From DATIXJ01 sp963714795 (lineage in GTDB: Bacteria > Bacteroidota > Ignavibacteria > UBA10030 > SZUA-254), in NCBI GenBank assembly GCA_963714795.1, contig CAVQPS010000007.1, positions 124,001 to 188,000 of the forward strand: a DNA stretch of 64,000 nt. Reading direction: 5' to 3'. The first letter of the stretch is position 1, and each line of letters begins with the position of its first letter. Of this stretch, positions 27,301-35,210 are shown piece by piece. The translations under genes were made by a program, and so were the position numbers. Below the pieces are notes generated by a model. It made no database searches and was not told the origin of the DNA. It worked only from the letters and a program-made list of their open reading frames with translations.

Positions 27301-27517
27301 TCGCCCGTTCCAGCGGAATTGTTACCTGATGTTCCACTTCGTCCGCAGATCTGCCGGGATATTTGGTGATGATTTCGACTTCCGTATCGCCGACGTCCGG
27401 GTATGCCTCAATTTTGAGCTGAGTGTAAGCCCAAATTCCCATGCCGATCAGCAACGCACCGATCGCAAGACTTAAAAATCTCTGAGCAAGTGCAAATGCA
27501 ACAAGTTTACGAATCAT
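24337..27517 (-). CDS. Heavy-metal efflux RND transporter (CusA/CzcA family), interrupted by a +1 frameshift
   Basis: Inner-membrane proton-driven pump of the HME-RND family. The N-terminal frame (to 25691) has YPDVGDTEVEIITKYPGRSADEVE, FGLSTIQLTFEDGTD, WVVTPKLLQTPGIADV, and the TM4 region LSLGAIDFGIIVDGAVVMAENIMRR with charged intramembrane residues. It reaches SQLGQKR and a TGA. Skipping one base near 25700 gives SQLGRNDDGTDPYGPN, the family sequence, and the C-terminal half (GGKAVSTLYEGEKRFDIVMRYP, GGQFENLERA, TM8-12, GIGSDVQRPLATVIVGGL). Reconstituted length is 1059 aa, normal. Metal specificity cannot be fixed: copper/silver or divalent cations. Lies 33 nt after the adaptor gene. Confidence 0.92.
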
Positions 27518-27550
27518 AATTAATTTTTATCGAAAAAATTTTTGTTTTCA

Positions 27551-28537
27551 TTAATATCCGAAACTCAAACCTTTCAAAAGAACAATACCGCCGGTCGCTA
27601 TTTTATCACCGGGATGCAGTCCGATAGAAACCAGATAGAAATCCTGAGTTTCACTGCCGATTTGAATTGCCATTCTCCGGAATGATTCTGCACCGACTTG
27701 TTTGAAGATGTACGATTTCCCCTGAACGGTAACGACGGCATTACGCGGAACTGCGAGGGCACGCTGTGTGGTTTCGTTGATAATGATGTTCCCGAACATT
27801 CCGGGTTTCAGTACGCGCGTCGTGTTGGGAAGTACGATGCGCGCTTTGACGGTTCTGGTCGAAGGATCGACAACATCCCCGAGGGCGACAACGAATCCCT
27901 GAAATGTCTCGTTGGGAAACGAGTTACAGACTAATTGTGCCGGTGCGTGAGCGTGGACGGAAGAAAGTTTATTTTCCGGTATGTCGGCAAGGACCCACAC
28001 CGAGCCGGCGGGCGTTTCATGCAATGCCTTCGGATCGATGCCGGCGGCTCGCAACCGGCTTTCTTTCTCAGCCAGATCTGCCTGAGCTTCCGTATTTTCA
28101 TGCTGGGCATCGACAACATCTTTTTCCGCAACCGCCATGTGCGCATGAAGATCTTTCATCCGTTCAAGCTGACGTGTTGTCCGATCTGCCGCAGAAGCGC
28201 TTTTGACGAAATCCGCATAGAGTTGTGTGACGTCCTGGCTTTCAAATAAATACAGATTTGATGATCCGAACTCGGATGGTACCACGCTCGCGGCGATATG
28301 TGCCGGTGCAGTGATATTCACGTGAAGAGTCTGAAATTTTACAGAGTCGGTTTCGATCTGTTGTAATTGCGGAGAGCCGGGAGGGAAAAGAATATCCGTT
28401 CCGTCATTGGATACTTTTGTCGGAATTTCTATCGAAGAATTTTCCGCCGCCTGTGAATCGCTTTTATTGCAGGAAGTCGTCGGCAGCGTGATGACTGCAA
28501 TCGTCATCACGAAGAGTATGGGAAGAATGATTTTCAT
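27551..28537 (-). CDS. RND efflux periplasmic adaptor (CusB/CzcB family lipoprotein)
   Basis: Membrane fusion protein linking the CusA-like pump to the outer membrane channel. A lipoprotein signal ends ...LPTTSC. It has the coiled-coil hairpin (LERMKDLHAHMAVAEKDVVDAQHENTEAQADLAEKESRL), a lipoyl-like half (SVWVLADIPENKLSSV) and the beta-barrel motif VVALGDVVDPSTRTVKARIVLPN...LKPGMFGNI. I chose the ATG at 28537 because GGAG lies 8 nt upstream; the frame is open to 28552. About 328 aa, slightly short for the family, with no His/Met-rich N-terminal extension. Confidence 0.9.
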   Translation of the reverse strand: MKIILPILFVMTIAVITLPTTSCNKSDSQAAENSSIEIPTKVSNDGTDILFPPGSPQLQQIETDSVKFQTLHVNITAPAHIAASVVPSEFGSSNLYLFESQDVTQLYADFVKSASAADRTTRQLERMKDLHAHMAVAEKDVVDAQHENTEAQADLAEKESRLRAAGIDPKALHETPAGSVWVLADIPENKLSSVHAHAPAQLVCNSFPNETFQGFVVALGDVVDPSTRTVKARIVLPNTTRVLKPGMFGNIIINETTQRALAVPRNAVVTVQGKSYIFKQVGAESFRRMAIQIGSETQDFYLVSIGLHPGDKIATGGIVLLKGLSFGY

Positions 28538-28554
28538 AATGAACTCCATCAAAA

Positions 28555-29781
28555 TTATTGTCCTGTTGCCGCACGGAGTGCGAATGAACTTTTGTGCAAC
28601 GCTGTTAACGAATCGTAATATGATTTCATCGTATCGTTGAATGTGCGTTCCGCATCGAGAAAATCGAGAATCGATGTGCCGCCGCGCCGGTACGAATATG
28701 CCACGGTTTCTTTCAGCGACACAGAACGGGCGAGCACATCGTGCTGAATCTTTTCGACAATTGTCCGGCGTGTTTGAACTTCGTTAAACGCAGTTTCAAC
28801 GTCGGTATTGATTTGATGTTCCAGCGCGTCGATTTGTGCTTTCAACTGGTTGACCCGGATTTCGGCTTTCTGGATTTCCCCTTGATTCCGGTTGAATAAT
28901 GGTAGCGGAACGGAAAGTGTTAATCCGGTGAATGATTGTCCCAATTGTTCGGAATAATACCCGCCGACAGAAAGATCGATGACGGACATCGCATCCTGCA
29001 GATCTTTGTTGGCGATTGCTTCGTCCAGTTGCGCATGAAGCGAACGAAGATCGGCACGATGATCCATCGCAGCATGCTGTAACTGATCGAGCGATTGGTT
29101 GAGAGAATCGGGAAGAATTGCAATATCCCCGCGAACATCAAAATCACCGTCAGTCGGCGGAACACCGAGGGCAAGCCGGAGGTTTGCGGTCGCACTGTGC
29201 AAATTAATTTGTGCTTCGTTGACTTCGAGGTGCTGCTGCATGGCAAGAATTTCACTGCGCGTCAACTCCGATTCCGCAATATCGTTATCCTGCAATCGAA
29301 TTTTGTTCAAAGAAACGATGCTATCCAGCGAAGATTCGTTGCTGAGTGCAAGTGCAAGAGATGCTTTCGCGTTCAACACGTCGTAAAATTCCGACCGCAC
29401 GGTTAACAGCAGGTTGCGAACCGCATCTTCAAAACCCTGCTCGGTGGCGAGCTTCTCATTTTCCGCAACGGCAACCCGTCCCGATTTTTTCCCTCCAAGT
29501 TCAATAGGAAAAGTGAGTGAGGCATTATAATTTTTCTTATCCGGCGCCCAACGACCGGCGTCGGGAGTAATATCGCCGCTCACGGAAATATTGGGATTGT
29601 TCGGAAACAGATGTGCGGTAACGACGTCGGCATCCGCCGCATCGATATCGTACCGTTGAGCGAGAATCACCAAATTATGTTTTAATGCTTGCTCTTCTGC
29701 CTGCTGCAGAGTGATCGGATCGGCTTGTGCCATGACTGCTATGCCAAGGCAAAACAGCAATCCTATAGTTCTCATGACCAT
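28555..29781 (-). CDS. Outer membrane efflux protein (TolC/CusC/CzcC family)
   Basis: About 408 aa with a signal peptide (MRTIGLLFCLGIAVMAQA) and two copies of the outer membrane efflux protein domain. ITLQQAEEQALKHNLVILAQRYDIDAADADV is the first-repeat start, and SVPLPLFNRNQGEIQKAEIRVNQLKAQIDALEHQI is typical of CzcC-like channels. It completes the tripartite metal efflux system with the next two genes. The ATG at 29781 has TTGGAG 7 nt upstream and is preferred to the longer frame from 29832. Stop is 2 nt before the adaptor frame. Confidence 0.92.
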   Translation of the reverse strand: MVMRTIGLLFCLGIAVMAQADPITLQQAEEQALKHNLVILAQRYDIDAADADVVTAHLFPNNPNISVSGDITPDAGRWAPDKKNYNASLTFPIELGGKKSGRVAVAENEKLATEQGFEDAVRNLLLTVRSEFYDVLNAKASLALALSNESSLDSIVSLNKIRLQDNDIAESELTRSEILAMQQHLEVNEAQINLHSATANLRLALGVPPTDGDFDVRGDIAILPDSLNQSLDQLQHAAMDHRADLRSLHAQLDEAIANKDLQDAMSVIDLSVGGYYSEQLGQSFTGLTLSVPLPLFNRNQGEIQKAEIRVNQLKAQIDALEHQINTDVETAFNEVQTRRTIVEKIQHDVLARSVSLKETVAYSYRRGGTSILDFLDAERTFNDTMKSYYDSLTALHKSSFALRAATGQ

Positions 29782-29972
29782 GAAGACTCCAATATCAAAT
29801 TGCCACAAACAACGGATACGACGCGCGGTCATATTCCATCGTGCATGAATTCTTTGAACGAGATCAAATTGTTAATTGCAATGATTCAGACTTTCCCGCA
29901 TCGGGAAAACCACGAAACATCAATGCGTTAAAAAAAACGCATCAACATCCTGATTGGAATGATCGTGAGAGT

Positions 29973-30377
29973 TTAAATGAGAAGTGTTCGGTGTTCGAGG
30001 TACAACGATTCAGAATAGAAGACGAAAGGAACGGTAACTGCTGCATCACGGGGAACTGCAATGTGTGTTTCGGATGTGAAAATCGAAACAGCCTCAAGGG
30101 ATGGGCTGTCCTGATCCAATAGCACTCGTTTGTTGCACGGCAGAACCTGTTTTGAAACATTTCGGTGGATGACAAAATCGGAAAAAGATTGAGAAGATTG
30201 AAAATGAGAGGGAACAATAATTTCATTTTCCGATTCATTATTGACTTCGTCAAAATGAATAGTCGTTGTTTCCGAAAATAAATCGGTGAGATTTGCACCA
30301 TCTCCAAAGAGAGAAAGTATGCAAATTGCCGTCAAAACAACGAAAAAGCGAGAGCCCGATTTTGCGAAACGATTCAT
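29973..30377 (-). CDS. Small secreted or membrane-anchored protein ahead of the metal efflux operon
   Basis: 134 aa with an N-terminal hydrophobic segment (FFVVLTAICILSLFGDG), signal-peptide-like. There is no domain I recognise. A good promoter (TTGCTT-17-TATATT, 30390-30418) lies just ahead of its ATG, and the gene precedes cusC by ~190 nt on the same strand, so it is probably the first gene of the efflux transcript. Proteins with few recognisable features are common at the head of such operons, for example as sensors or metal-binding leaders, but no Cys/His-rich metal motif is seen. Moderate confidence that it is translated. Confidence 0.55.
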   Translation of the reverse strand: MNRFAKSGSRFFVVLTAICILSLFGDGANLTDLFSETTTIHFDEVNNESENEIIVPSHFQSSQSFSDFVIHRNVSKQVLPCNKRVLLDQDSPSLEAVSIFTSETHIAVPRDAAVTVPFVFYSESLYLEHRTLLI

Positions 30378-30389
30378 AAAGGATACATT

Positions 30390-30418
30390 AATATAACGTC
30401 TGCAAACGAAAAAAGCAA
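30390..30418 (-). promoter_or_regulatory. Promoter for the metal efflux operon
   Basis: Minus strand TTGCTT (30413-30418), 17-nt spacer, TATATT (30390-30395). It lies 13 nt from the ATG of the 134-aa small protein, giving a very short mRNA leader as at trpL. No metalloregulator operator was identified. Confidence 0.6.
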
Positions 30419-30511
30419 CAGTAAATCAACCGTCAGAACACCGGTCAAGCACGATGAGTTCCAATTCGACATGTCATGAATATCGTTCGCATTATGCTTT
30501 TCAATCTTCAT

Positions 30512-31147
30512 TCAAGGAAGCAGATTGAAATGAACATTGGCCCCCAATTCAATGCCGAAGCTCTGATCAGTCAGAGAAACTTTGTTACCGAGATTATCCG
30601 AGTTGACAATAAGACCCGCATATTGCCGGTATTGGTACGTGATGCTTCCTTCGAAAGAGAAATTCTTCGAAACATAATATTCTGTTCCGATATAGGAATG
30701 TAAACCCGATCCGTTGTAACCGGATGTGCCTGTTACTGCCGTTGAACCGAACGAAGTATTTTGTTGTGCTGCGGTGAGAACAGTACTGAGTTCATATCCG
30801 GCAGAGATGAACGGTCGCCATTGTCCGTTATCGATCAACCGATAAGTCAGCAAGATGGCTCCTCCGCCAAGGTCAAATTTACCGGAGACCGGTTGAGTCT
30901 GGTCCTTTGCCGAATTCTCTTCGCCGGTGAAAATTTTTATGCCCACAAGAAATTGAGAAGAGATGTTGAATCCGAATCCTATCGTGAAATCGTAATTGGC
31001 AGATTGATATTTCGTGAGGGAAGAATAATACTGCGCTCTTCCGAATGAGGTTGTGAATCCATGAGGATACGGGGATTCCATTTCCGTTGTCTGGGCAATT
31101 GACTGAATGACCGGGAAAAAGAAAAGCAGGGCAATGAAATACTTCAT
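30512..31147 (-). CDS. Outer membrane beta-barrel protein
   Basis: 211 aa with a signal peptide (MKYFIALLFFFPVIQSIAQT) and alternating hydrophobic/aromatic strands such as YDFTIGFGFNISSQFLVGIKIF, GAILLTYRLI, WRPFISAGYELSTVL, HSYIGTEYYVSKNFSFEGSITYQYRQY and FGIELGANVHFNLLP. This is an OmpW/PF13505-like small porin-type barrel with the C-terminal strand needed for BAM insertion. It is coupled to the upstream DUF2279 gene by a 4-nt overlap. Specific function unknown. Confidence 0.8.
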   Translation of the reverse strand: MKYFIALLFFFPVIQSIAQTTEMESPYPHGFTTSFGRAQYYSSLTKYQSANYDFTIGFGFNISSQFLVGIKIFTGEENSAKDQTQPVSGKFDLGGGAILLTYRLIDNGQWRPFISAGYELSTVLTAAQQNTSFGSTAVTGTSGYNGSGLHSYIGTEYYVSKNFSFEGSITYQYRQYAGLIVNSDNLGNKVSLTDQSFGIELGANVHFNLLP

Positions 31148-32019
31148 AATGTCACTTGCGTGTGGTATGTATAAAATATACCTGCTTTAATTTTACCGTC
31201 TTCCAGTCCGAAGCCGGGTGCGGGGAAATGGAAGAAGTCCATTGCACCGAAGAGGGCTTTGAGAAAATTGCTATCCGTTTCGATCTTGGAGAAATTATAA
31301 TCAAGTGTCAGATAATACAGTCGGCTGCCCTCTCCGGTTTCATCGAGATTATGCACCGCCAAACCTAAGGAGATGCCAAGCCACTTTGGAACCGCTGCCG
31401 ACAATTCTTTTCCCATCAGGAAATGCGGATCCATCGTGATCCAGAATGTCGATCCCTCGTAATCATCGATGAATACACGAAACGATTGCGTTTTTAAATC
31501 GGTGAGGTATTGATTGCTCGGATAATAACTGTACTTCAGGGAAAAATTGCTGAAGAATGGAAACGCTTCCTGTGCGAGCGGGATCGATGAGCCGATAATG
31601 TTCGAGAATTCGTCTCCGGGACTGAAACCGTATGCTTTGTGATAGCCGTCTTCAATTTCGACGTATGTTTGATAGGCGAGTCCGGTAAGCGAGCCGTAGA
31701 ATGTGCTTGCCTGATTGCTGAATCCTGCCCATTGTAAAATGTTTCTGGCAATTTTGGATTCGGAAAATGCCCCATAGGTATGACCGAACTTATCTATGTT
31801 TAATGCGTACTCCCAATCGTTTTCAAATCGAAAAGGTTCCCGGTCACCCTGCCACCAGGCATCGCGCTGGTAGATATGGATTGCCGCAATCGTTGCCGCT
31901 GCAGCACTGCCGATCAATACAAGTCTTCCCGTATTGATGTCGGTCGAATCCTGTGCGCGGAGAGGTTCGACAATCATACAGCAAAACATCGTTATAATAA
32001 AGGCAAAACGTATCATCAT
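31144..32019 (-). CDS. DUF2279 family envelope protein
   Basis: 291 aa with a signal peptide ending LRAQ. The core contains NIDKFGHTYGAF and YEIEDGYHKAYGFSPGDEFSNIIGS-like segments (EIEDGYHKAYGFSPGDEFSN), characteristic of the DUF2279/YfiM group of predicted periplasmic or outer-membrane proteins. The rest is rich in aromatic beta strands. Function unknown. It follows the cytochrome oxidase assembly genes by ~110 nt and is coupled to the beta-barrel gene downstream, so the two may act together in the outer membrane. Confidence 0.75.
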   Translation of the reverse strand: MMIRFAFIITMFCCMIVEPLRAQDSTDINTGRLVLIGSAAAATIAAIHIYQRDAWWQGDREPFRFENDWEYALNIDKFGHTYGAFSESKIARNILQWAGFSNQASTFYGSLTGLAYQTYVEIEDGYHKAYGFSPGDEFSNIIGSSIPLAQEAFPFFSNFSLKYSYYPSNQYLTDLKTQSFRVFIDDYEGSTFWITMDPHFLMGKELSAAVPKWLGISLGLAVHNLDETGEGSRLYYLTLDYNFSKIETDSNFLKALFGAMDFFHFPAPGFGLEDGKIKAGIFYTYHTQVTL

Positions 32020-32128
32020 GAATGGTCTATCAGAAAAATTTTAATCGTATCCGATCGATATAAACACCTCAGCCATAATACCATCAAAAAAAATAAAAAG
32101 CAATTTTATGATTTGATCGAATTGAATT

Positions 32129-32551
32129 TTACCCGGAAGGATACAAATGGTAGAGCATGATATAGACGACAACGCCGGTAATCGAAACGTATAACCAGAT
32201 GGGGAATGTCCATCTGGCAATGACACGATGACGGATGATAGAATTTTTTAATCCCCGCCGGAGCGTGATGATCGCCATCGGTACGATGACAGCCGCAAGA
32301 ATCGTATGACTTGTGAGGATGGTAAAATACACCGGTCGAATCCATCCTTGACCCTGGAAGGCAGTTATCCGGTGTACTGCATGATATGTGAGGTAGGAAA
32401 TTAAAAATAGCACAGAAACGCCGAACGTCAGCATCATACATTTTTTGTGAAGTTCACGATATCCATGTTTGATAAAATATCGACCGGTAACCAAAAGAAC
32501 TGCGCTGGTAAAATTGAGTGTTGCGTTGAGCGTGGGAAGATAATCGATCAT
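32129..32551 (-). CDS. DUF420 membrane protein (cytochrome oxidase assembly-associated)
   Basis: 140 aa with four predicted transmembrane helices and conserved histidines (HKKCMMLTF, YLTYHAVHRITAFQG, YFTILTSHTILAA, RHRVIARWTFPIWLYVSITGVVVYIMLYHLYP). This is the DUF420 family, which is repeatedly encoded in aa3/caa3 oxidase operons and related to Bacillus CtaM-like assembly factors. Start overlaps the sco stop by 4 nt. Likely role: maturation of the oxidase. Confidence 0.88.
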   Translation of the reverse strand: MIDYLPTLNATLNFTSAVLLVTGRYFIKHGYRELHKKCMMLTFGVSVLFLISYLTYHAVHRITAFQGQGWIRPVYFTILTSHTILAAVIVPMAIITLRRGLKNSIIRHRVIARWTFPIWLYVSITGVVVYIMLYHLYPSG

Positions 32552-33162
32552 GATGCGATTTTCGAAGATAACGCTTCGGCGTCCCGGACCAGGATTTTCA
32601 TCGCGTCGGCATCTTCGCTGTCGTAATATCCGCGGATAGCGCCGCGCTGGTCGACAACAACAAATTTCTGACTGTGTGAAATGCCGTTGGTGTCGCTCGC
32701 CGTTTCCAGGTGAAATCCATCGGTGATAAGTTTAAAGATAGTCATTTTACTGCCGGTGAGAAATGTCCACCTTCCTTTGACCGCTCCGTATTGTGCCGCA
32801 TATTGAGTGAGGACGGGAGGCGTATCGTTTTCCGGGTCGACAGAAATAGAGATGAATTGGATATGGGAATCGTTGTGAAAAGTCCTCTGCAGCTCCGACA
32901 TCTTGCCGCTCATCATCGGGCATGCCCCAGCACACTGTGTGAAGATGCAATCGATAATGGAAACCTTTCCGATGAATTTTTGATTGGTCGCCGTACTGCC
33001 ATCTTCCGCGGTTAATGAAAATGAGGGGACTTCGCCGAAGATCGGAAGCATAACCTGCTTGTCGATGCGCGTCGTCCAATACCAATACCCGACGATGCTG
33101 ACACCGAGTACGAGCGGAACGAAAAAAATGATTCCGATAAAAAATGATTTCTTCTTATTCAT
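32548..33162 (-). CDS. sco: SCO1/SenC family copper chaperone
   Basis: 204 aa with one N-terminal membrane anchor (FFIGIIFFVPLVLGVSIVGYWYW) and a thioredoxin-fold domain. The copper ligands are present: FTQCAGACPMMSGKM (CxxxC) and the distal His in GISHSQKFVVV. Other family motifs are SISVDPENDTPPVL and GRWTFLTG. It delivers copper or reducing power to the CuA centre of CoxB, fitting its place in the oxidase operon. Overlaps the DUF420 gene by 4 nt. Confidence 0.93.
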   Translation of the reverse strand: MNKKKSFFIGIIFFVPLVLGVSIVGYWYWTTRIDKQVMLPIFGEVPSFSLTAEDGSTATNQKFIGKVSIIDCIFTQCAGACPMMSGKMSELQRTFHNDSHIQFISISVDPENDTPPVLTQYAAQYGAVKGRWTFLTGSKMTIFKLITDGFHLETASDTNGISHSQKFVVVDQRGAIRGYYDSEDADAMKILVRDAEALSSKIAS

Positions 33163-33234
33163 AGTGCATCAATAATGGAATATTCGCCAAATGGAATGAA
33201 AAAAGCAAATACGGCATTTTCAAAAAAAATTGCC

Positions 33235-34159
33235 TTATGATTTGCCGAGCGACATCATGAGCATGAGAGCAGGCAAGTAAATGAGTGAAGCGAAGAACAT
33301 TCTTCGCGAATAAAAGTTTACTTTTCCGATTGCATCGAAATCTTCATGTCCGGATGAACGGAAAAGAATGATCCCCAATGCAAGAAATCCGATTCCGAGA
33401 ATAAGTGCGCCGATTGTACTCAATGAACCTGTCATACCGAGAAATGCCGGTGCGATGCTCACCGGAAGAAGTGCAGCGGCAAACCATACGATCTGTTTGC
33501 TTGTTTTGATGCCTGAGGGATCGGTGACGGTTAGAATTTTAAATCCGGCGCGGGCATAGTCTTTTCGATACATCCATGCCAGTGAGAAAAAATGCGGCAT
33601 CTGCCAGCAAAACAATATTGCAAATAAAATCCATGCTTCAGAGAGAAACTTCTCCGCGAACCGCAGTCCAGCCCATCATCGGAGGCAGCGCTCCGGGAAT
33701 TCCGCCGATAATGGTCGACATCGGCGTGACACGTTTAAGCGGCGTGTAGAGAAAAAGGTATGTCGTCCATGTCAGTGCGGCAAGGAATCCTGTCAGCATG
33801 TTGACAAAGACAGAAAGTTGAACGATACCTATTATTGAAATTCCGATTCCGAAACAAAGAACCTCGAGCGGTTGTAACCGTCCGGACGGAAGCGGCCGGC
33901 GTTCCGTTCGCTTCATCAGTGCGTCGTATGAGCGTTCGATATATTGGTTAAGCGCTCCGGCACCGCCGCCGACCAACAGCGTTCCGATCGCCGTATGAAA
34001 GAATAACCAGAAATTGAATGTATAATTTGTTGCGAGATAAAACCCGCATAACGTTGTGAGGGTGGAAAGTCCGGTCAGCTCCGGTTTCATCAATTCAATA
34101 TAGTCGATGGCACGGGAACGGACGGAAGTCGGTGCCAAAACTTTTGCTTCGCTGTTCAT
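33235..34159 (-). CDS. ctaB: Protohaem IX farnesyltransferase (haem O synthase), interrupted by a +1 frameshift at a TGA codon
   Basis: UbiA-family prenyltransferase that makes haem O for the oxidase. The first frame contains IELMKPELTGLSTLTTLCGFYLA, GGGAGALNQYIERSYDALMKRTERRPLPSGRL and IIGGIPGALPPMMGWTAVRGEVSL, then a TGA at 33638-33640. Skipping the T gives exactly EAWILFAILFCWQMPHFFSLAWMYRKDYARAG and the remaining helices to 33235. The join VSL-EAW is the family sequence, so the break lies at or within a couple of codons of the stop. The local sequence TCT CTC TGA A resembles the prfB recoding site CTT TGA C. Rebuilt length 307 aa, normal. Start overlaps ctaA by 4 nt. Confidence 0.93.
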
Positions 34160-35202
34160 GCTGTCACTTCTCTAGCCGATAAGGAAACATCAGTTTGTCG
34201 CTTTGGAAAACCGAACACTTTCAGCAGTCGCAGACTCAGCGCAAGCGAAGTTGCTAATAATAATGCACCTGTTGCAACATGGGCGGTCGTGATATCGACG
34301 GCTTTCAGCGAAAGAACGGTCAACGCACCGAGCGTTAATTGTATGGCAATCAGCAACAACAACATGTATGCAAATCCTGAAATCCGTTTTTTGACGGATG
34401 ATAATTTGAATAACCGGATTGATGTCCAGATCACCATTCCGGTGACGACCAATGCCCACATTCTGTGTATCATATGAATGAGGATTTGTGAAGCGGTCAC
34501 TGCTTCGTCAGCCGCAATGCGAATATCGGACCGAAGAAGCTGTGTGTTATAGCGATCGATCGCGTCGGGCGACAATGAAGGAAACCATTGTCCGTATGCA
34601 AGAGGAAAATCCGGTACGGCAAGTCCGGAATTTGTATGACGCATCAATGCGCCAAGTATAAGTTGTATATAAATTGCTCCGGTCATCATGATCGATAAAG
34701 AAACGATCGAAATTCCTTCGGAACGATCGTCGATAGTCGGTCTATCGTCACGCCACAACGAAGAAGTGACAATGGCAAGCGTGACCATGATGGAAAAAAA
34801 GGTTTGAGCGAGGGTTGCGTGACTTACCGAAATTGCAGTCGGTAAAAGAAACAACACCGTCAATCCGCCGAGCAATCCTTGGGCAACCACCGTTCCCAAT
34901 GCGACAAGTCCGAGAATGCGAACCCATTTACGATCTTCACGTTTCCAAAGCCAGAATGCAACAATAATTGTCAGGAAACCGACGGTCGAAGCAATCATGC
35001 GGTGGAGATGTTCATAAAAAATCCCGCCAACCATCTGGTCGAGCGGGAAAGCAAACATAAAATGTCCATATGTGTTGGGCCAATCGGGTACGGATAATCC
35101 CGATTGTGTGCTGGTGACCAATCCACCGGCGATAATCAAAAGAAATGTGCAGCAGGCACAAAAAACTATAAACCGATGTAAGTTTTTATAACTTGTCAAC
35201 AA
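34156..35202 (-). CDS. ctaA: Haem A synthase (COX15/CtaA family)
   Basis: 348 aa with eight predicted transmembrane helices; oxidises haem O to haem A. Motifs include GGLVTSTQSGLSVPDWPNTYG, FYEHLHRMIASTVGF with a haem-ligand His, SHATLAQTFF, LGALMRHTNSGLAVPDFPLAYG and the C-terminal-half IHMIHRMWALVV...TAHVATGALLL. The long frame starts at 35379, but a TTG at 35202 with AGGAGA 6 nt upstream, 8 nt after the coxB stop, gives the normal N-terminus (LLTSYKNLHRFIVF). Overlaps ctaB by 4 nt. Confidence 0.92.
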   Translation of the reverse strand: MLTSYKNLHRFIVFCACCTFLLIIAGGLVTSTQSGLSVPDWPNTYGHFMFAFPLDQMVGGIFYEHLHRMIASTVGFLTIIVAFWLWKREDRKWVRILGLVALGTVVAQGLLGGLTVLFLLPTAISVSHATLAQTFFSIMVTLAIVTSSLWRDDRPTIDDRSEGISIVSLSIMMTGAIYIQLILGALMRHTNSGLAVPDFPLAYGQWFPSLSPDAIDRYNTQLLRSDIRIAADEAVTASQILIHMIHRMWALVVTGMVIWTSIRLFKLSSVKKRISGFAYMLLLLIAIQLTLGALTVLSLKAVDITTAHVATGALLLATSLALSLRLLKVFGFPKRQTDVSLSAREVTA

Positions 35203-35210
35203 CCCGTCTC

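Noticed and set aside
30499..30529. TTCAATCT/AGATTGAA hairpin at the end of the beta-barrel gene as a terminator.
   Set aside because: Short AT-rich stem with a long loop and no T-tract on the minus strand.
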